This document shows positions 32,845 to 44,450 of a stretch of 64,000 nt of DNA, piece after piece (the first letter of the stretch is position 1; every line of letters begins with the position of its first letter). This DNA is from Apodospora peruviana (Eukaryota; Ascomycota; Sordariomycetes; Sordariales; Lasiosphaeriaceae). Position numbers and translations under genes: made by a program. The notes beneath the pieces were generated by a model that was not told where the DNA came from, made no database searches, and saw only the letters and a list, made by a program, of their open reading frames with translations. The DNA is taken from assembly GCA_033439685.1 (NCBI GenBank), contig JAUEDM010000005.1:2170001-2234000 (forward strand), read 5' to 3'.

Positions 32845-33645
32845 CGTTGCCAGATTACGCATCTTCTATAGATTACAGTGTAAATCCAGAATAAATCTTC
32901 TAGTTTTCATGTCTTAGTGAGTGTCCTTTTGAGTTTGAGTAAAGATGGTGTTAGACTGTGGCGACTCGGCCACGATAGGTAGGATGCTCCTCTGTATAGT
33001 ACTTAGCTTTGAGAGTCGAAGCCGTCTATGACCCGACAATCTATAGGTATAAGCTGAGTATTCAAAATGCACCACTTGAACACAAGGTATGCATGACTCG
33101 ACCAGATCAGGGCGTCCCTGTCATCTTCATGTCATGTCTCCCTGGCGACTCAAAACGCCTTCCAGGTTCCATACACAACCCTAACCCCGTATCTACGGCG
33201 CCGGCAGCGGAGCCCGAGTCGTGAAATTCGACCCCGAATCCCCGCCATCTTGCAGAGGCAATTGACCCCAATGCGCCCCTGCATGGTATGGAAAGGCAAC
33301 CGTTCGACCTCGGCATGTGCTTTCTCCCCCCAGCCGAGTTAAATGCCACGGGCCAAGCCCATCTTGGTCATCCTCCCATCCTCTTTGTGATACTAATCAA
33401 CTCTCACTGCAGATCCGACAAGCGCATTTATTCACTTCGTGTTCCATCAAACGGTGCGGATTACAGCTATTTTCCTCAACAAATTCGACCTACTCCTCAA
33501 GTGAGTGACTTGTTGCATCGATCACCGAGAGAAACACCGGCGATCCGGAAAACCCCGACAACCGAACGACCAAGTCGCATCATCAAATTGCGCAAGAAAG
33601 GGCCACGCAAGAGACAGAGAGAGACAAGAGAAAGAAAACAACAAA
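32845..33645. other. Spacer and pex11 promoter
   Basis: About 0.8 kb. Contains a CCTCGG hexamer at 33308-33313 and an A/G-rich leader (33600-33645) just before the pex11 ATG. No gene seen. Confidence 0.55.
33308..33313 (+). promoter_or_regulatory. CCTCGG, possible FarA/FarB site before pex11
   Basis: Fatty-acid regulators FarA/FarB of Aspergillus recognise CCTCGG, which is enriched before beta-oxidation and peroxisome genes. One copy lies about 330 bp before pex11. A hexamer occurs often by chance, so this is only suggestive. Confidence 0.3.
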
Positions 33646-34430
33646 ATGGTCGCCGATGCAGTAATCTACCACCCGGCGGTGTCGCACTACCTAAAGTTCG
33701 TCGCGACGACCGTCGGCCGTGACAAGCTCCTGCGCACGCTGCAGTACTTTGCCCGCTTCTACGCGTGGTACCTCCTCCGCACAAATAAACCCCAGGGCTC
33801 GATCGCCCCCTGGGAAGCCATGAAGAAGCAGTTTGGTCTGGTACGGAAAGTGCTCAGGGCCGGCAAGAACGTCGAGCACTTCAAGGCCGCCGCCGTCGCC
33901 GCCGACAACAAGACCATGGACCCTGTTTTGCGGTATACGGCGGTCGGCCGCCAGCTGGGTTACGCCGGCTACCTGACGCTGGACCTGGCGACCTTGATGG
34001 ACGCAACGGGGATCCGCAAGTCTGCTTCCGCAAAAAAGTTCCAGCAGGAGGCGTACCGCTTCTGGGCCATGGGCATCATGTGCAGTATCGTTGCGCAGAC
34101 GTATACGCTGTACCAGCTGCGGCAGCGCGAGGCAAGGGTGGACCGGAAGGAGGGCGAGGGGGTTGTTGAGAGCAAGAGGATTGTTATGTGAGTTTTCCTC
34201 TCTGTTGCTGGATATATATGTCATATGGTTTTGGATGGATGCTAATGTGTGATGTTTTGAATAACAGGGAGCGCGCGGCGAGCCGGCTCCAACTGACGTC
34301 CGACTTGTGCGATCTGACAGTCCCCGTCTCGGCATTGAACTGGGTCGGCTTCGATGATGGTGTTGTCGGTCTGGCCGGCACACTGAGCAGTTTGATCGGA
34401 GTCTACATACAGTGGAAGAAGACTGCCTAA
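33646..34430 (+). CDS. pex11: Peroxisomal membrane protein Pex11
   Basis: Promotes peroxisome elongation and division. Exons 33646-34187 and 34268-34430 (80-bp intron, GTGAGT donor, AACAG acceptor); 705 nt, 234 aa. ATG begins MVADAVIYHPAVSHYLKFV, the typical fungal Pex11 start. The amphipathic helix LRTLQYFARFYAWYLLR (about residues 29-45) corresponds to the membrane-remodelling helix. Further conserved segments: AMKKQFGLVRKVLRAGKNVEH, YAGYLTLDLATLMDATGI, RFWAMGIMCSIVAQTYTLYQL, and the C-terminal hydrophobic VGLAGTLSSLIGVYIQWKK. The last segment comes from exon 2. High confidence. Confidence 0.96.
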
Positions 34431-36338
34431 GCAGGCTCGGGCTTGGCCATGAGCAATTGTTAGAGAGCGGTATACCAAGCGTATGTGGAGGCGTGTTTGA
34501 GCGGAAGACATTAGTTGATGCAAGGCAGAATAGCATCTCTTTGATACCTTGTTTTATGGTTTACCACATCATTCTCTTGCGATTTTCGAGGTATCATCTA
34601 CCCTGTCTTTTGAACTGCGATTTCATGGCTTGCGTGCAGGTAGCATTGTTGTACTAGACTTTTGCGGTTTATATGGTATTTATTCTTGGATGCGTCATTC
34701 TACAAGACAGGAACTTGCCATGTCTTCCTACGCGCTTGCTCGGGCCGAGATCACGAAGCAAGTCCACTCCCTCAAACACACTCCCTCCTCTTCGGACGAA
34801 GCCCAGCGAGGGAAATGGTCCCACTCAAAAGTTCCTCTGCCCCCTGGTGAGACGTCTTAGTGTGATGGAGAAACCGGGGTAAATGACCCGATGACGTAGT
34901 ACCGGGAGCTTGACAGCTTGAATACTCCGTACTATCGTGGAGTTTGGCAATTATTTACCACCTGAGGTCATTACACCGCTGTACACACAGTATAAAATTC
35001 TAATAGTAATTGTAGCCGAGGCATGCTCTTGATCTATTCTGCTTGCGCGCGTTTCCAGAACTTGATGTTGCATTGTTCGCGGATAGATAAACTGCCTGCC
35101 CCACTCTTCATCAGGAAAGTCCCGATTAGGCGGGGCACTTCTGCAGCTCTCAATCGTCATTGAGCTCGGATCCTCCTGCCCTGGCGAATAACTAGATCTA
35201 ACAGGGGCTGACGCGGAAGCAAAAAACAAGGCGAAGTTCTTGGATAGTCAATGATCTGACAATGATTCATTATTACCGCGGAGGTTTTACCGTGATGGGT
35301 ATGCGGAGGTGCAACCTGAAGCTGGAGCTGAAGTGTCTTCAGGATGAGTGAGGTGCTGCCTGTGAAAAAGTTGGCAAGGGTTCGACGTTTGATGTTCAAA
35401 CGTTGAGATAATCAGAAACATCCAAGGACAGCGAAGATACCTTATATTTTGATAAGAAAAGGGAGCGGGCCACAGGCCTCGGGCCAGGGGTTTGAATTCG
35501 TCTCTTCGAAGCGGAGTCAAAAGATTACAGCATGGAAACAGGTACCAACCAAGAAGCCGGGTTGAGTGCCATGGTTTTTTGTTGGGTAAAATGGACGGAG
35601 GCAAGAGGTCAGCAGCTGGAATGGTGATGCAGGATGGAAAGAATGCTCCTGCCCGCCCTTCTGCTTCAAGTTGCCCTGCCGGTTTCACGTACACATTTTC
35701 TGGAAGGGACAAGTCGCAGGCAAGAGCGCACAACAAAAACCCACACGTCAAGACGCCGCTTTGGATCAAGTTGAGAGCCGAGCCTGCCAATTATAGAAGT
35801 GCCCTGCATGCCCCGAAGTGTCGTGTGCGGATCTTTTGCTCTGTTCAAATATTCGGGTGTCCCCTCTTACCAACCTGCTCAGTGACTGAGTCGAATTAAA
35901 CACCCGACGATACAAGAAGAAAAGCCACCCACGTCCTTTTCGCTAGAACGCCTTTGACCGGCGTCCGCACTGAACCGACGCCTCACCACACCTCAGCTGT
36001 GCCTGCCTCCGCAAACCGGAATTGTCACGGCCCACGACCACGACCACGACCAACGACATACCCAGTTGATCAACTGTGTAGTTCTGTACACATCACAGTT
36101 CGCTCTTCAGACCGCCACTTTCTTCGAATCGCCTGCTCGATATTTGGCACTACTTCACACCAACTGAGAGCTTTGTTTCTGCTGTCTTGAGAGCTTCACG
36201 TGCGCAGCTTGTAGCTTTCGCACCTAGCCTTCGAAGCTTCCACCTCGACGACGATATCCAGCCCTAGAGGCCCTCACAAGTGCCAATTAGACAACCCAGC
36301 CATCTTCTCGTCTGCTTTATTCCGTCCTACCAGGAACC
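34431..36338. other. Intergenic: pex11 3' side and PKS promoter
   Basis: About 1.9 kb. A CGACCA triple tandem occurs at about 36036-36053 in the presumed PKS leader, and poly-pyrimidine sequence precedes the PKS ATG. No gene supported. Confidence 0.5.
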
Positions 36339-37785
36339 ATGGCTGCGCCCATTGGTTTCGGGGAGCTGGGTCTCTCCATCACGGGTTTGGGCAAACAGTA
36401 CCCCCCGCATGCTCTCCCCACGAGCGCCATCGACATGCTTGCCAAGCGCTTCTACCCAGACTCACCAGCGTAAGCTTTGGATCACTCCACAAAAAGCGCA
36501 GAATATTGACGGTTCGACATTTAGCATGAATAAGGTTCTTGCGATCAACCGGTATACGGGTATAGACCAGCGCTCCTCGATAGGTACTCCCGACCACCCA
36601 CTCGTCAATAAGCCCGCTGCGCCAACAATTGCTGAGCTCCACGAGACCTTCATGTCCGACGGTGTTCCCATGGCTGTCAGCGCGGCGAGGAAGGCCCTGA
36701 CGGAGGCGCGGGTGGAGGCTGGCCAGATCACACACATGGTGTCGACGACATGTACCAACTCGGCCAACCCCGGATACGACCACTATGTCGCAAAGGAGAT
36801 TGGGCTCGAGCCGACAGTCGAGAGGGTACTTCTCCACGGCGTTGGATGCAGTGGCGGATTGGCTGCCCTTCGGACAGCAGCAAACCTCTGTCTCGGACAC
36901 ACAATGAGAGGCAAGCCCGCGCGGATCCTGGTGGTTGCGCTTGAAGTGAGCACGACCATGGTGCGGAGCGAGCTGGACAGCGTCAACGCCAACCAAGAAA
37001 CGCGCATCGGTCTCGCCCTCTTCAGCGACTGTGCCAGCGCATTAGTACTGAGCAACGGCTTGGGCGAACAAGCGGAGCCCGTCTACGAGCTGCTGGGCTG
37101 GGAGAACCGCGTGATTCCCGACACGGAACAGGACCTAGGCTTCGACGTCGACCCAGCTGGGTGGAAGGTAGTTCTCACCCCGCGCGTACCGAAGCTGACT
37201 CAGAGTGTCATCGAGCCGACCTATACAGCACTGCTGAGCTCACTACCTCCTCTACCGGCAGCTTACTCCCTCCCGACGGATTTCGACTGGGCCATGCACC
37301 CCGGAGGCGCCACCATACTGACGGGCGCGGAAAAGGCGATGGGTATAAGTCCGCAGCACATGCGCGCCAGCTACGATACATATGTCAACCACGGCAACAG
37401 CAGCTCGGCCACCATCTTCAGTGTGCTGGATAGGCTGCGCGCCAAGGATATGGACGAGATGGCGCCCGAGGGGCGGGCTCGCGACTATGTGGTGGGATGC
37501 GCCTTTGGCCCCGGCATCACGATCGAGATGTGCATGCTGAAGCGCAACCTCGGGCGGGTTCCGGGGAGGATATCTGGTCTGCAGACGCCGCCGGAGACGG
37601 AGAGCGAAACGAGCAGCGGGCCGAGTGAGGACGGGGATAGGGATGGGGATGAAGATGAGTCGAGACCAGCTTCAGGAGATGAACAGGACCTATTGAGTGA
37701 AACGGAGAGGAGGAGAGATGAAGAAAAGAGGACGAAAGAAGAAGCGTATATAAGCGAAGCATTGGAAAGCGTGGAGCTGGATTGA
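36339..37785 (+). CDS. Type III polyketide synthase (alkylresorcylic acid synthase-like)
   Basis: Homodimeric ketosynthase that extends acyl-CoA starters with malonyl-CoA and cyclises them; the best characterised fungal relative, Neurospora ORAS, makes pentaketide alkylresorcylic acids. Exons 36339-36469 and 36525-37785 (55-bp intron, GTAAGC donor, TTTAG acceptor); 1392 nt, 463 aa. The catalytic triad is visible: Cys152 in HGVGCSGGLAALRTA, His302 in MHPGGATILTG and Asn335 in NHGNSSSATIFS; the His-Asn spacing of 33 equals that of ORAS as I remember it. Starts MAAPIGFGELGLSITGLGKQ. The ~60-residue C-terminal extension is acidic and Ser-rich (from about residue 405), as in ORAS-type enzymes. No PKS-typical tailoring cluster is adjacent. 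Confidence 0.95.
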
Positions 37786-38957
37786 GTGAGCTAGGGCGGC
37801 CGTAAGCGTGACCTAGACTCGGTGTTCCAGGGATTCAAAGGCATCCGAAGGATCGGGGAACAATAGTTTTAGGGCGCCAAAGAACTACGCCGGGCATGTG
37901 AGTTCTGTTCTTGTCATCATTGGTTTCGGATATCATGATAGGCGCGGGAGTCGGTTGGTTGATTCTCGATGCAAGCTTGATTTGTTAGCTATGGATGAAA
38001 TAAGGATGGGACTATGTACATATTTTGAAATGCACCGGAAGAAACCACAGGATCTAGGTGAGCAGGTAAGCTATGAAAATCAAAAGTAATATACAGATAT
38101 AATACATGAGTATGCTCAGTTCTTCTTGTAGTAAATGCTCCTTATAGTTCAGTTGCAGTTCTAGCAACTTAATGGGCTAGTGAGATGGTGTACAATTTAC
38201 CCCGTAGTAGTTCGCGAGGATTCCAATAAAGACAAGGGTCGCAGCCAATATAAATCCTGGTGTCCTCGCCTCGCACACGTCATCTTGAACCACTCAATCC
38301 CCACCAGCAGTACAGATTATTATTCTTACCTTAACCAACTCTTACCGAAATACCAGTCGTACAGTCCTGCTCGCCTGGTCCCTTACTGCCTACCTCGCGT
38401 GACTTAGCTTGCTGCTGGGTTACTGTGGAATCCGTTGCCAAAGTAAACAATTAAGAAACTGGTGGTGAGTTCCCTGAAATCTACAATTTTTGCCATAAAA
38501 TGGAGTACCTAGAAAACTAAATACATTTCAGTAAACATATTCACAGTGCCTTCGGGTCAAGAGACTGATTTGACGGGAAAGGACCAAGCTGTGATTCAGC
38601 CTATTTATTCGGTCGTTAAGGGCCGCCTAGAGAGTTCACGTGTTCAGGATCTCACGGAAAGGGGCATCGGGATAGGGGTTCAAAACATTTATAAGAGGAC
38701 GTACCCTGTCTTTGGTCGAACTTGCTCAATACCGGGTTCTATCTCAGACTCGGTAGGTAAATTTGCTTTTTACCCGATCAATCCCATACATGGTATCATT
38801 ACCTCTGCCATAGGATTACTACTAACAGATGCCCTCACTAGGTACCTTCACAACCAAGTCAACCTTGGAAAGGCAAAAAAGAAGATAGTACATAGCTTCG
38901 CCAACTAAGGCCCTTACCCACCTATCTACACACATGCAAACAAAAAGGAAAGAAAAC
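37786..38957. other. Spacer after the PKS gene
   Basis: About 1.2 kb, moderately AT-rich. A 120-codon ORF at 38546-38908 (+) has no family look and is not called. Confidence 0.45.
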
Positions 38958-39416
38958 ATGGCACTTCCCTTCCTAACCCTCCCCAAATCCCCAATCCTCC
39001 TCCATTTCCTCATCGAATCCGCCGCAGCAGCCTCCTTCATCCTCAACCCTACTTCCCAGCTTCCACCAACACTACCATGGTCGTCACCAGAAACAAAAGA
39101 AATCAACCTCATCCTGCGCAGCTACGGCGGCCTCCTTCTCAGCACAAACCTCATCTGCCTCGTCGTCGTCCTCGACTCGGACTCCACCCAAATAGTATCC
39201 AACAGAACCGCCAGCCTGGTCAGTTTGGCCTTGGCCACGTACCACATCTGGCCCATCTATCGCGCTTACTCACGGATCATTCGTAATCACGTCCCCGAGA
39301 CCACCCGGGGTGTTGAGGGAAAGCGTCCAGTAGTGCTTGGAGGTCCGGCAGTACATTTGTTTGTGCATATCATCCTCTTGGTTGGACTTGTCCTGAGCGG
39401 CTGTTTTGGTTTCTAG
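38958..39416 (+). CDS. Small multi-pass membrane protein, unknown function
   Basis: Single-exon frame of 152 codons from ATG 38958 (MALPFLTLPKSPILLHFLIE); an in-frame ATG at 38934 would add a basic octapeptide. About four hydrophobic spans: LLHFLIESAAAASFIL, SYGGLLLSTNLICLVVVL, ASLVSLALATYHIWPIY, and the C-terminal AVHLFVHIILLVGLVLSGCF. Codon use is strongly C-ending, which supports coding. Convergent with bfr2, whose stop is only about 170 bp downstream. Resembles small fungal integral-membrane proteins of unknown function; no family named. Confidence 0.65.
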   Translation: MALPFLTLPKSPILLHFLIESAAAASFILNPTSQLPPTLPWSSPETKEINLILRSYGGLLLSTNLICLVVVLDSDSTQIVSNRTASLVSLALATYHIWPIYRAYSRIIRNHVPETTRGVEGKRPVVLGGPAVHLFVHIILLVGLVLSGCFGF

Positions 39417-39588
39417 GCAATCACTCACCTAGGACGAAACTTGAATAAAGCACGACAAAAGGAATCATGTAATTTAGATCCAGTATCCAGCATATATTGC
39501 ATTTATTTCCAACAAATTATCTGTGCTGGTTGGTATCTATCTATTTACAAACCAACAACACAGTCAACGGATCCACCCCAGAAAACAA

Positions 39589-41471
39589 TTAACTCCTAAA
39601 CAACCTCAACCCATCCTCCTCCACAGCCAACCCACCCATCTCTTGGTCCTCATCCTCATCAACATCATCCTCCTTAAGCTCCATCTTCTGCCCAAACAGC
39701 GTGCCAAAGAACCGATCAATAGCATGATCCTCCCACTTCCTACGGTCCTCGGGCGCCATAAAGTTCTGCAGCTTCTCGTGCACCGTGTACCGCAGCTTGC
39801 GGCCCTTGCTCGCCTTGCGATCAACCTGTTTCCTCGTCTTGGCCTCCTTGAGCGCGGCCCACCGGACCGTGGCAACGAAATCGCCCCCGGGGGCGGCAGC
39901 GTCCGTGCTACGCTGGTCGACCAGCTCCTTGAGCAGCAGCTGGTAAAAGTCGGCATCATCATAAATGTCCTTGTCCTCCTCGACCTTCCTAGCGGCCTGC
40001 GTCGGCGCACAAGAGCGCGGCGTCCGCGCACGCTTGATCAAACGGTCTCCGCTGAGAAGCTGGTCGTCGAGCACGACGGTCAGGGTCTGGGACGTCGACT
40101 CTCCTAGCCGTCTTGTTTTGACGGTTGCCGTGCTTCGGACTCTGCCAGACCACTTGTCCAGCACCTTGCGCCTGTGCGAGACGGCGGCCGACTCGAGGGA
40201 CTGCATGCTCTCCCATATATCTTGATTCGATGTTTCAAGGGTGATCGCGTCGCGTTTCCTCTTTTCGCCAGCCTTTGCCTTGGTGGTGGGCATGAGGCTG
40301 TGTCGGACGCTGTCGATGGTGTTCCAAAGTTTCACCGCGGCCTCCTCGGCTGCTTGGTACGGTTCCATGCTGGCGTCCTGGCTGCTGGGCTCGACAACGT
40401 TGAAGGAGTTGGCCGCCACTAAGGCCTTTTGAAGGCGAATACGGAGGTTGAGGATGGAATCAAACGCGCGGCGTTGCTGGCGGACAGCGGCTCCCTTTTC
40501 GGCATCCGCCTTGGCGGCCAGGGACATGGTGGCCACGATGCTCTTTTGTCCTTCGCTCATAATCTTGCGGAGCTCAGCACGCTGGTCGTCATCGTCGTCG
40601 TCGCCATTCTTGTCTTCCAGTTCCTCATCTTCTTCTTCCTCATCGCCCTCGTCATCCTCTGCATCCTCGCCCTCGTCATCGTCCGCCTCCTCAGCTTCGT
40701 CGTCAAACAGCGCTGCACCCTCTCTCTCAAGCTCCGAGTCTTCTTCTTCATCAGAGTAATTAATCTCGTCCTCGTCCTCCTCAGACTCACCGTCCTCATC
40801 TTCGCTGCCTGAACCCGAAGCGCCATCAGAGGACATGAAATCGGCAGCCGTAGGCCGTTTCGCGATGCGTCCATTGAGCTTCGGCATCTTCGGTTTCGAG
40901 CTCGCGGGGAACGTGAAATCCTTGAGCTTTTCGTCGTCGCTTTCTCCTAGCGCATTGTCGCTGGAGATCTCGACGTCGTCGTCGACGTGATCGGCTTCGA
41001 GGTCGGCGGTCTCTGGGTCGTCGAACTCTTCCGAGCCGTCGTTGCTTCCTTCCTCCTCCTCTTCGTCATCTTCAACCTCCTCATCATCGTCGCTGCTCTC
41101 GTCCAAAGCTGCGCGGCTGACGCGGGCGCCTCGGTATTCAGGTCCTAGGGCGACAGCCTCTTTTTGACGGAGTTTGCTCTTTCTGGCTGGAGCGTTAGTT
41201 GTCTGTTCGTCGCTGTTGTGATTGAGTGCAATGGTACATACCCAACAGAGACATAGTGCTCGGTGCCAGCATTTTGATCAACGCTTTCGTCACCGCCGCT
41301 GTCCTCGGACTCGTCATGTGCTTCGTTTTCGGGGTCGAAATCTGAACGGACTGGCGTTAGTTTCGAAGAGCCCAACTCAACAAATAGAGTGTCCTAAGTC
41401 TAACCTTTGACCGGCTTCTCGTCCCATTCTGCGAATCGCGTATCGCGACGCTTCCTTTCTACTGGAGGCAT
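39589..41471 (-). CDS. bfr2: Ribosome biogenesis protein Bfr2 (AATF/Che-1 family)
   Basis: Nucleolar factor of the small-subunit processome with Enp2 and Lcp5 (family knowledge). Exons 41471-41405, 41341-41242, 41182-39589; 1761 nt, 586 aa. Exon 1 gives MPPVERKRRDTRFAEWDEKPVK and joins to DFDPENEAHDESED; exon 2 to exon 3 reads HYVSVGKSKLRQKEAVALGP, the conserved AATF leader. Introns: 63 bp (unusual GTTAGA donor, CTAAC branch) and 59 bp (GTATGT; the second of two adjacent acceptors is required by frame). A long acidic D/E region is followed by the helical AATF domain (LNLRIRLQKALVAANSF) and the C-terminal TRAUB domain (DIYDDADFYQLLLKELVDQR; VDRKASKGRKLRYTVHEKLQ). Divergent from ind1 with only about 370 bp between ATGs. 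Confidence 0.93.
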
Positions 41472-41840
41472 GCTGGGTGGGTGCTTGGGGGTTTCGTGAA
41501 GATATTCGCGACAGGACCCCACGCAGAAATTTTGAAGAGTCTTGGGGACAATTGGATGCAGGGACTCTGGGAAAATTTGGCGGTGACGGGCGGCAGAGTG
41601 GTGGTGGTGGGGCCGGCCGAGCAATGGCTTGGACGGTGGGGGTCTTTTGTGCTGCAGCAGCGTTGCGAGGGTCTGCTGTTCAGGGGTCTCTTATAGCGGG
41701 TTAGCGATCAGTGAGAGATCTCGTCATCAAAACGACTCTTCACTTCACCACTTTTGGCAGCTCTCGTTCACCGCAATGAGTTCTCAATAACGTCAATTGA
41801 CTTTTATCATGAAATTCGTTTATCCTAGCCGGAATCTACC
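41472..41840. promoter_or_regulatory. Shared bfr2/ind1 bidirectional promoter
   Basis: 369 bp separate two divergent start codons, so both promoters and leaders lie here. G-rich and GGTGG/GGGG-rich near bfr2, AT-richer near ind1. No distinctive element recognised. Confidence 0.6.
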
Positions 41841-42815
41841 ATGAAACCCTCACCTCATTGTCTCTTGCAGGCGACAAGGGCAGTCCTCTCTCACGAAAAC
41901 CCATTAGTACAGTCCCCTTGACCTACCATTATATACAACACCTCCGTCTCATCTCACTAACACATATATCGCACCTAGGGTCTCCCCAAAACCGGCTCAA
42001 TCCCACGCTTCCAACGCGGCCTTCCGCAAAAACGAAAGATAAAAGATGTCGCAAAGGTCATCGCCGTGTCCTCCGCCAAAGGTGGTGTCGGCAAGAGCAC
42101 AGTGGCAGCAAACCTTTCTCTCGCCTTCGCCCGGCAGGGCTTCAGATCAGGAATCCTCGACACCGACATCTTTGGGCCCTCGATCCCGACGCTTTTCAAC
42201 CTCAACGAAGAACCTCTGCTGTCCGCCAACAACCAGCTCGTACCCCTAACCAACTACGGCGTCAAGACCATGTCCATCGGCTACCTCGTCGGCGAGGAAG
42301 CGCCGCTCGTGTGGCGCGGACCGATGCTGCTCAAGGCAGTCCAGCAGTTGCTTCATGACGTCGACTGGGGCGGCGCCGGCGGCCTCGACATTTTAGTGTT
42401 AGATCTACCGCCGGGAACGGGCGACACGCAACTAAGCATCGCGCAGCAGATCGTCCTGGACGGGTCCGTCATCGTGACAACACCGCATACGCTTGCTGTT
42501 AAAGATGCCGTCAAGGGGATTAATATGTTTAGGAAGGTGGATGTGCCGATTCTGGGCCTGGTGCAGAACATGTCGGTTTTTAGGTGTCCGCATTGTCACG
42601 GGGCCACGGCGGTGTTCGGGTCGAGCGAGGGAGTCAGGAAGGTGTGTGAGGAGCATGATATGGCGTTTCTGGGGGATGTGCCGCTTCACCCGAATATTGG
42701 GGAGGATGGGAGCCGCGGGAAGCCGACTGTTGTTGCGGAGCCTGCATCCGAGAGGGCGAAGGTCTTTATGGATATTGCGAGGGCAGTAGGGGAGAAGATT
42801 GGGCTTGTGCACTAA
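41841..42815 (+). CDS. ind1: Mitochondrial Fe-S scaffold ATPase Ind1 (NUBPL)
   Basis: P-loop NTPase of the Mrp/NBP35 family that delivers Fe-S clusters to respiratory complex I; fits a complex-I-containing filamentous fungus. Exons 41841-41906 and 41979-42815 (72-bp intron, GTACAG donor, CACTAAC branch, CCTAG acceptor); 903 nt, 300 aa. The join reads LSHENPLGLPKTGSIPRFQR, then RGLPQKRKIKDVAKVIAVSS. Deviant Walker A SAKGGVGKST at about residues 54-63; switch-like DTDIFGPSIPTLF; DLPPGTGDTQ; and the cluster-ligating CPHC at residues 225-228. The N-terminal presequence is short (about 20 residues), and an upstream exon is possible because a good acceptor (CTCTTGCAG) lies within it. The C-terminus is complete. 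Confidence 0.92.
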
Positions 42816-44450
42816 GGTTTGTTGGTATCGTATGTTTATTATCCCCTCATGTGTTTCTTCTCTCGGTGGTGAATTACGGATACTTATGCTGATGTGGAGA
42901 GGAGATTCGATATCAAGCTGAACCACCAAGACGTCATCAAATATTGTATTATATATGTAGTTAGTCCATCCTACCCTACCTGTACTTGGATTTGTATATC
43001 ACTCATGCTACTGGTACTAATTATCTTATAAACTTGACCAAGTATCCTATCCATTTTCGCCATGATCAATTCCTAGTTGTCTTGATCTTCTAACCGGCCT
43101 ATTCATTAGAATGCCCTCCCCAGTCCGGTCATTTCTTTTCTAACTCGTCAAGGTGAAACGCCAGACTGCTGTCGGTGGAGCGTTCCAGCCGGGATTCATA
43201 GGAGCAAAGGGCTGTCTAGGTGTCCAGTATAAGGATGTCAGAGAGTAAAAGCAAAGCTGCCGGAACCTGTGGCTCTATAGGCTGAAAATATGGAATAGAA
43301 ACCAAGCCTTTGTCTAGTAAATGACCCGACCAGGTGAGATAAACGGGTGGGAGGGTACCAAGGTTTCTTGACCATCATGTATCCGAGAACTCTCCAGCTT
43401 ATCTAGCAAGAAGCAAGAATGGCAGATAAACATAAAAGAAGATTGCTTGCCAAAACGTAGCAACACGCAGGATCCCCACAGAATACTGGGCGCAACGAGG
43501 AACTACTACTGCGTATCTTGGGCATCTACGGAGCAAAAAGAAAGCTTATGTATTCACTGTATTGTTCCAAGTATCTCTTGAGGAATTACATCGCCTCCGA
43601 TATCAAAGTCCTGGGACCGCCCAGCAGTGCCCTCTCCTCGGCGGCTTGTCAATGGTTTTCCTGAGGACGAGATTGGATCTCATACTCGCACTCTGCCCCA
43701 GCCAAGGTAGGATACGGTCTTGCCAACCGCAAGGAAGAAGTGCAGTATTTGGTTGCGCAACACAGAGACCCGCGGCTTGGTTGAGCAAGTAGACAGCCAC
43801 ATGCACACACGTCGAGCACGATGGGACCCGTCTGTCCGTTCCTTTGGTAGTACTCCGTAGAGCAGAGATGTTTCTCTCCGCTTTGCAAGCACAGCCGGGA
43901 CTAGTCCAACATCACCGCAGACACGATCACAGAGCATGATGGGCACACAGCACAGCAGTTGAACAGAAATAGCCACTACTCATCACAGGGAACCTGCCTT
44001 ACCTCGCTCACATTCATATTCACCAAAAATCTCCCTGCGCGAAAAAAGGTCAACAGCATATGCACAGCAACAAATAAAGGTAGGTAGGCAGGCCATCTCA
44101 CATAGTCACATAGATGTCAATGCACGTCACACAATCGAATCGGTAGGGCGACTCGGGGTACAACCATGATAGAATAAACAGTTAGCAGAGTTTCATCATA
44201 TCTGAGAAAACCAGGGGGTAGGTAAAGGCAAGGAGGGGTGCCCGAAAAACAAAACAAACCGATGCCCATCCATGCAGAAACAGACCCGGCCAACCACTTG
44301 AACACCTCCAAACGCCAATATGCCCCCATATATGCATGTCCTAAAACCCCCTATGTGAATTCAGTACCCCCTCTGCAATTAAAAAGCTCAACGCGTAGCA
44401 AGAAAAAGAGAGATAGGGCATAACAAGCCTGATATCCGAGTCACCACAAT
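42816..44450. other. Convergent spacer ind1/spf30
   Basis: About 1.6 kb between convergent genes. Short ORFs at 43562-43976 on both strands lack motifs. Contains AAAGGTAGGTAGGCAGG at about 44076-44092. Expected to hold both 3' UTRs. Confidence 0.5.

Noticed and set aside
38546..38908. 120-codon plus-strand ORF before the small membrane protein
   Set aside because: No motif, random-looking composition; not supported as a gene.
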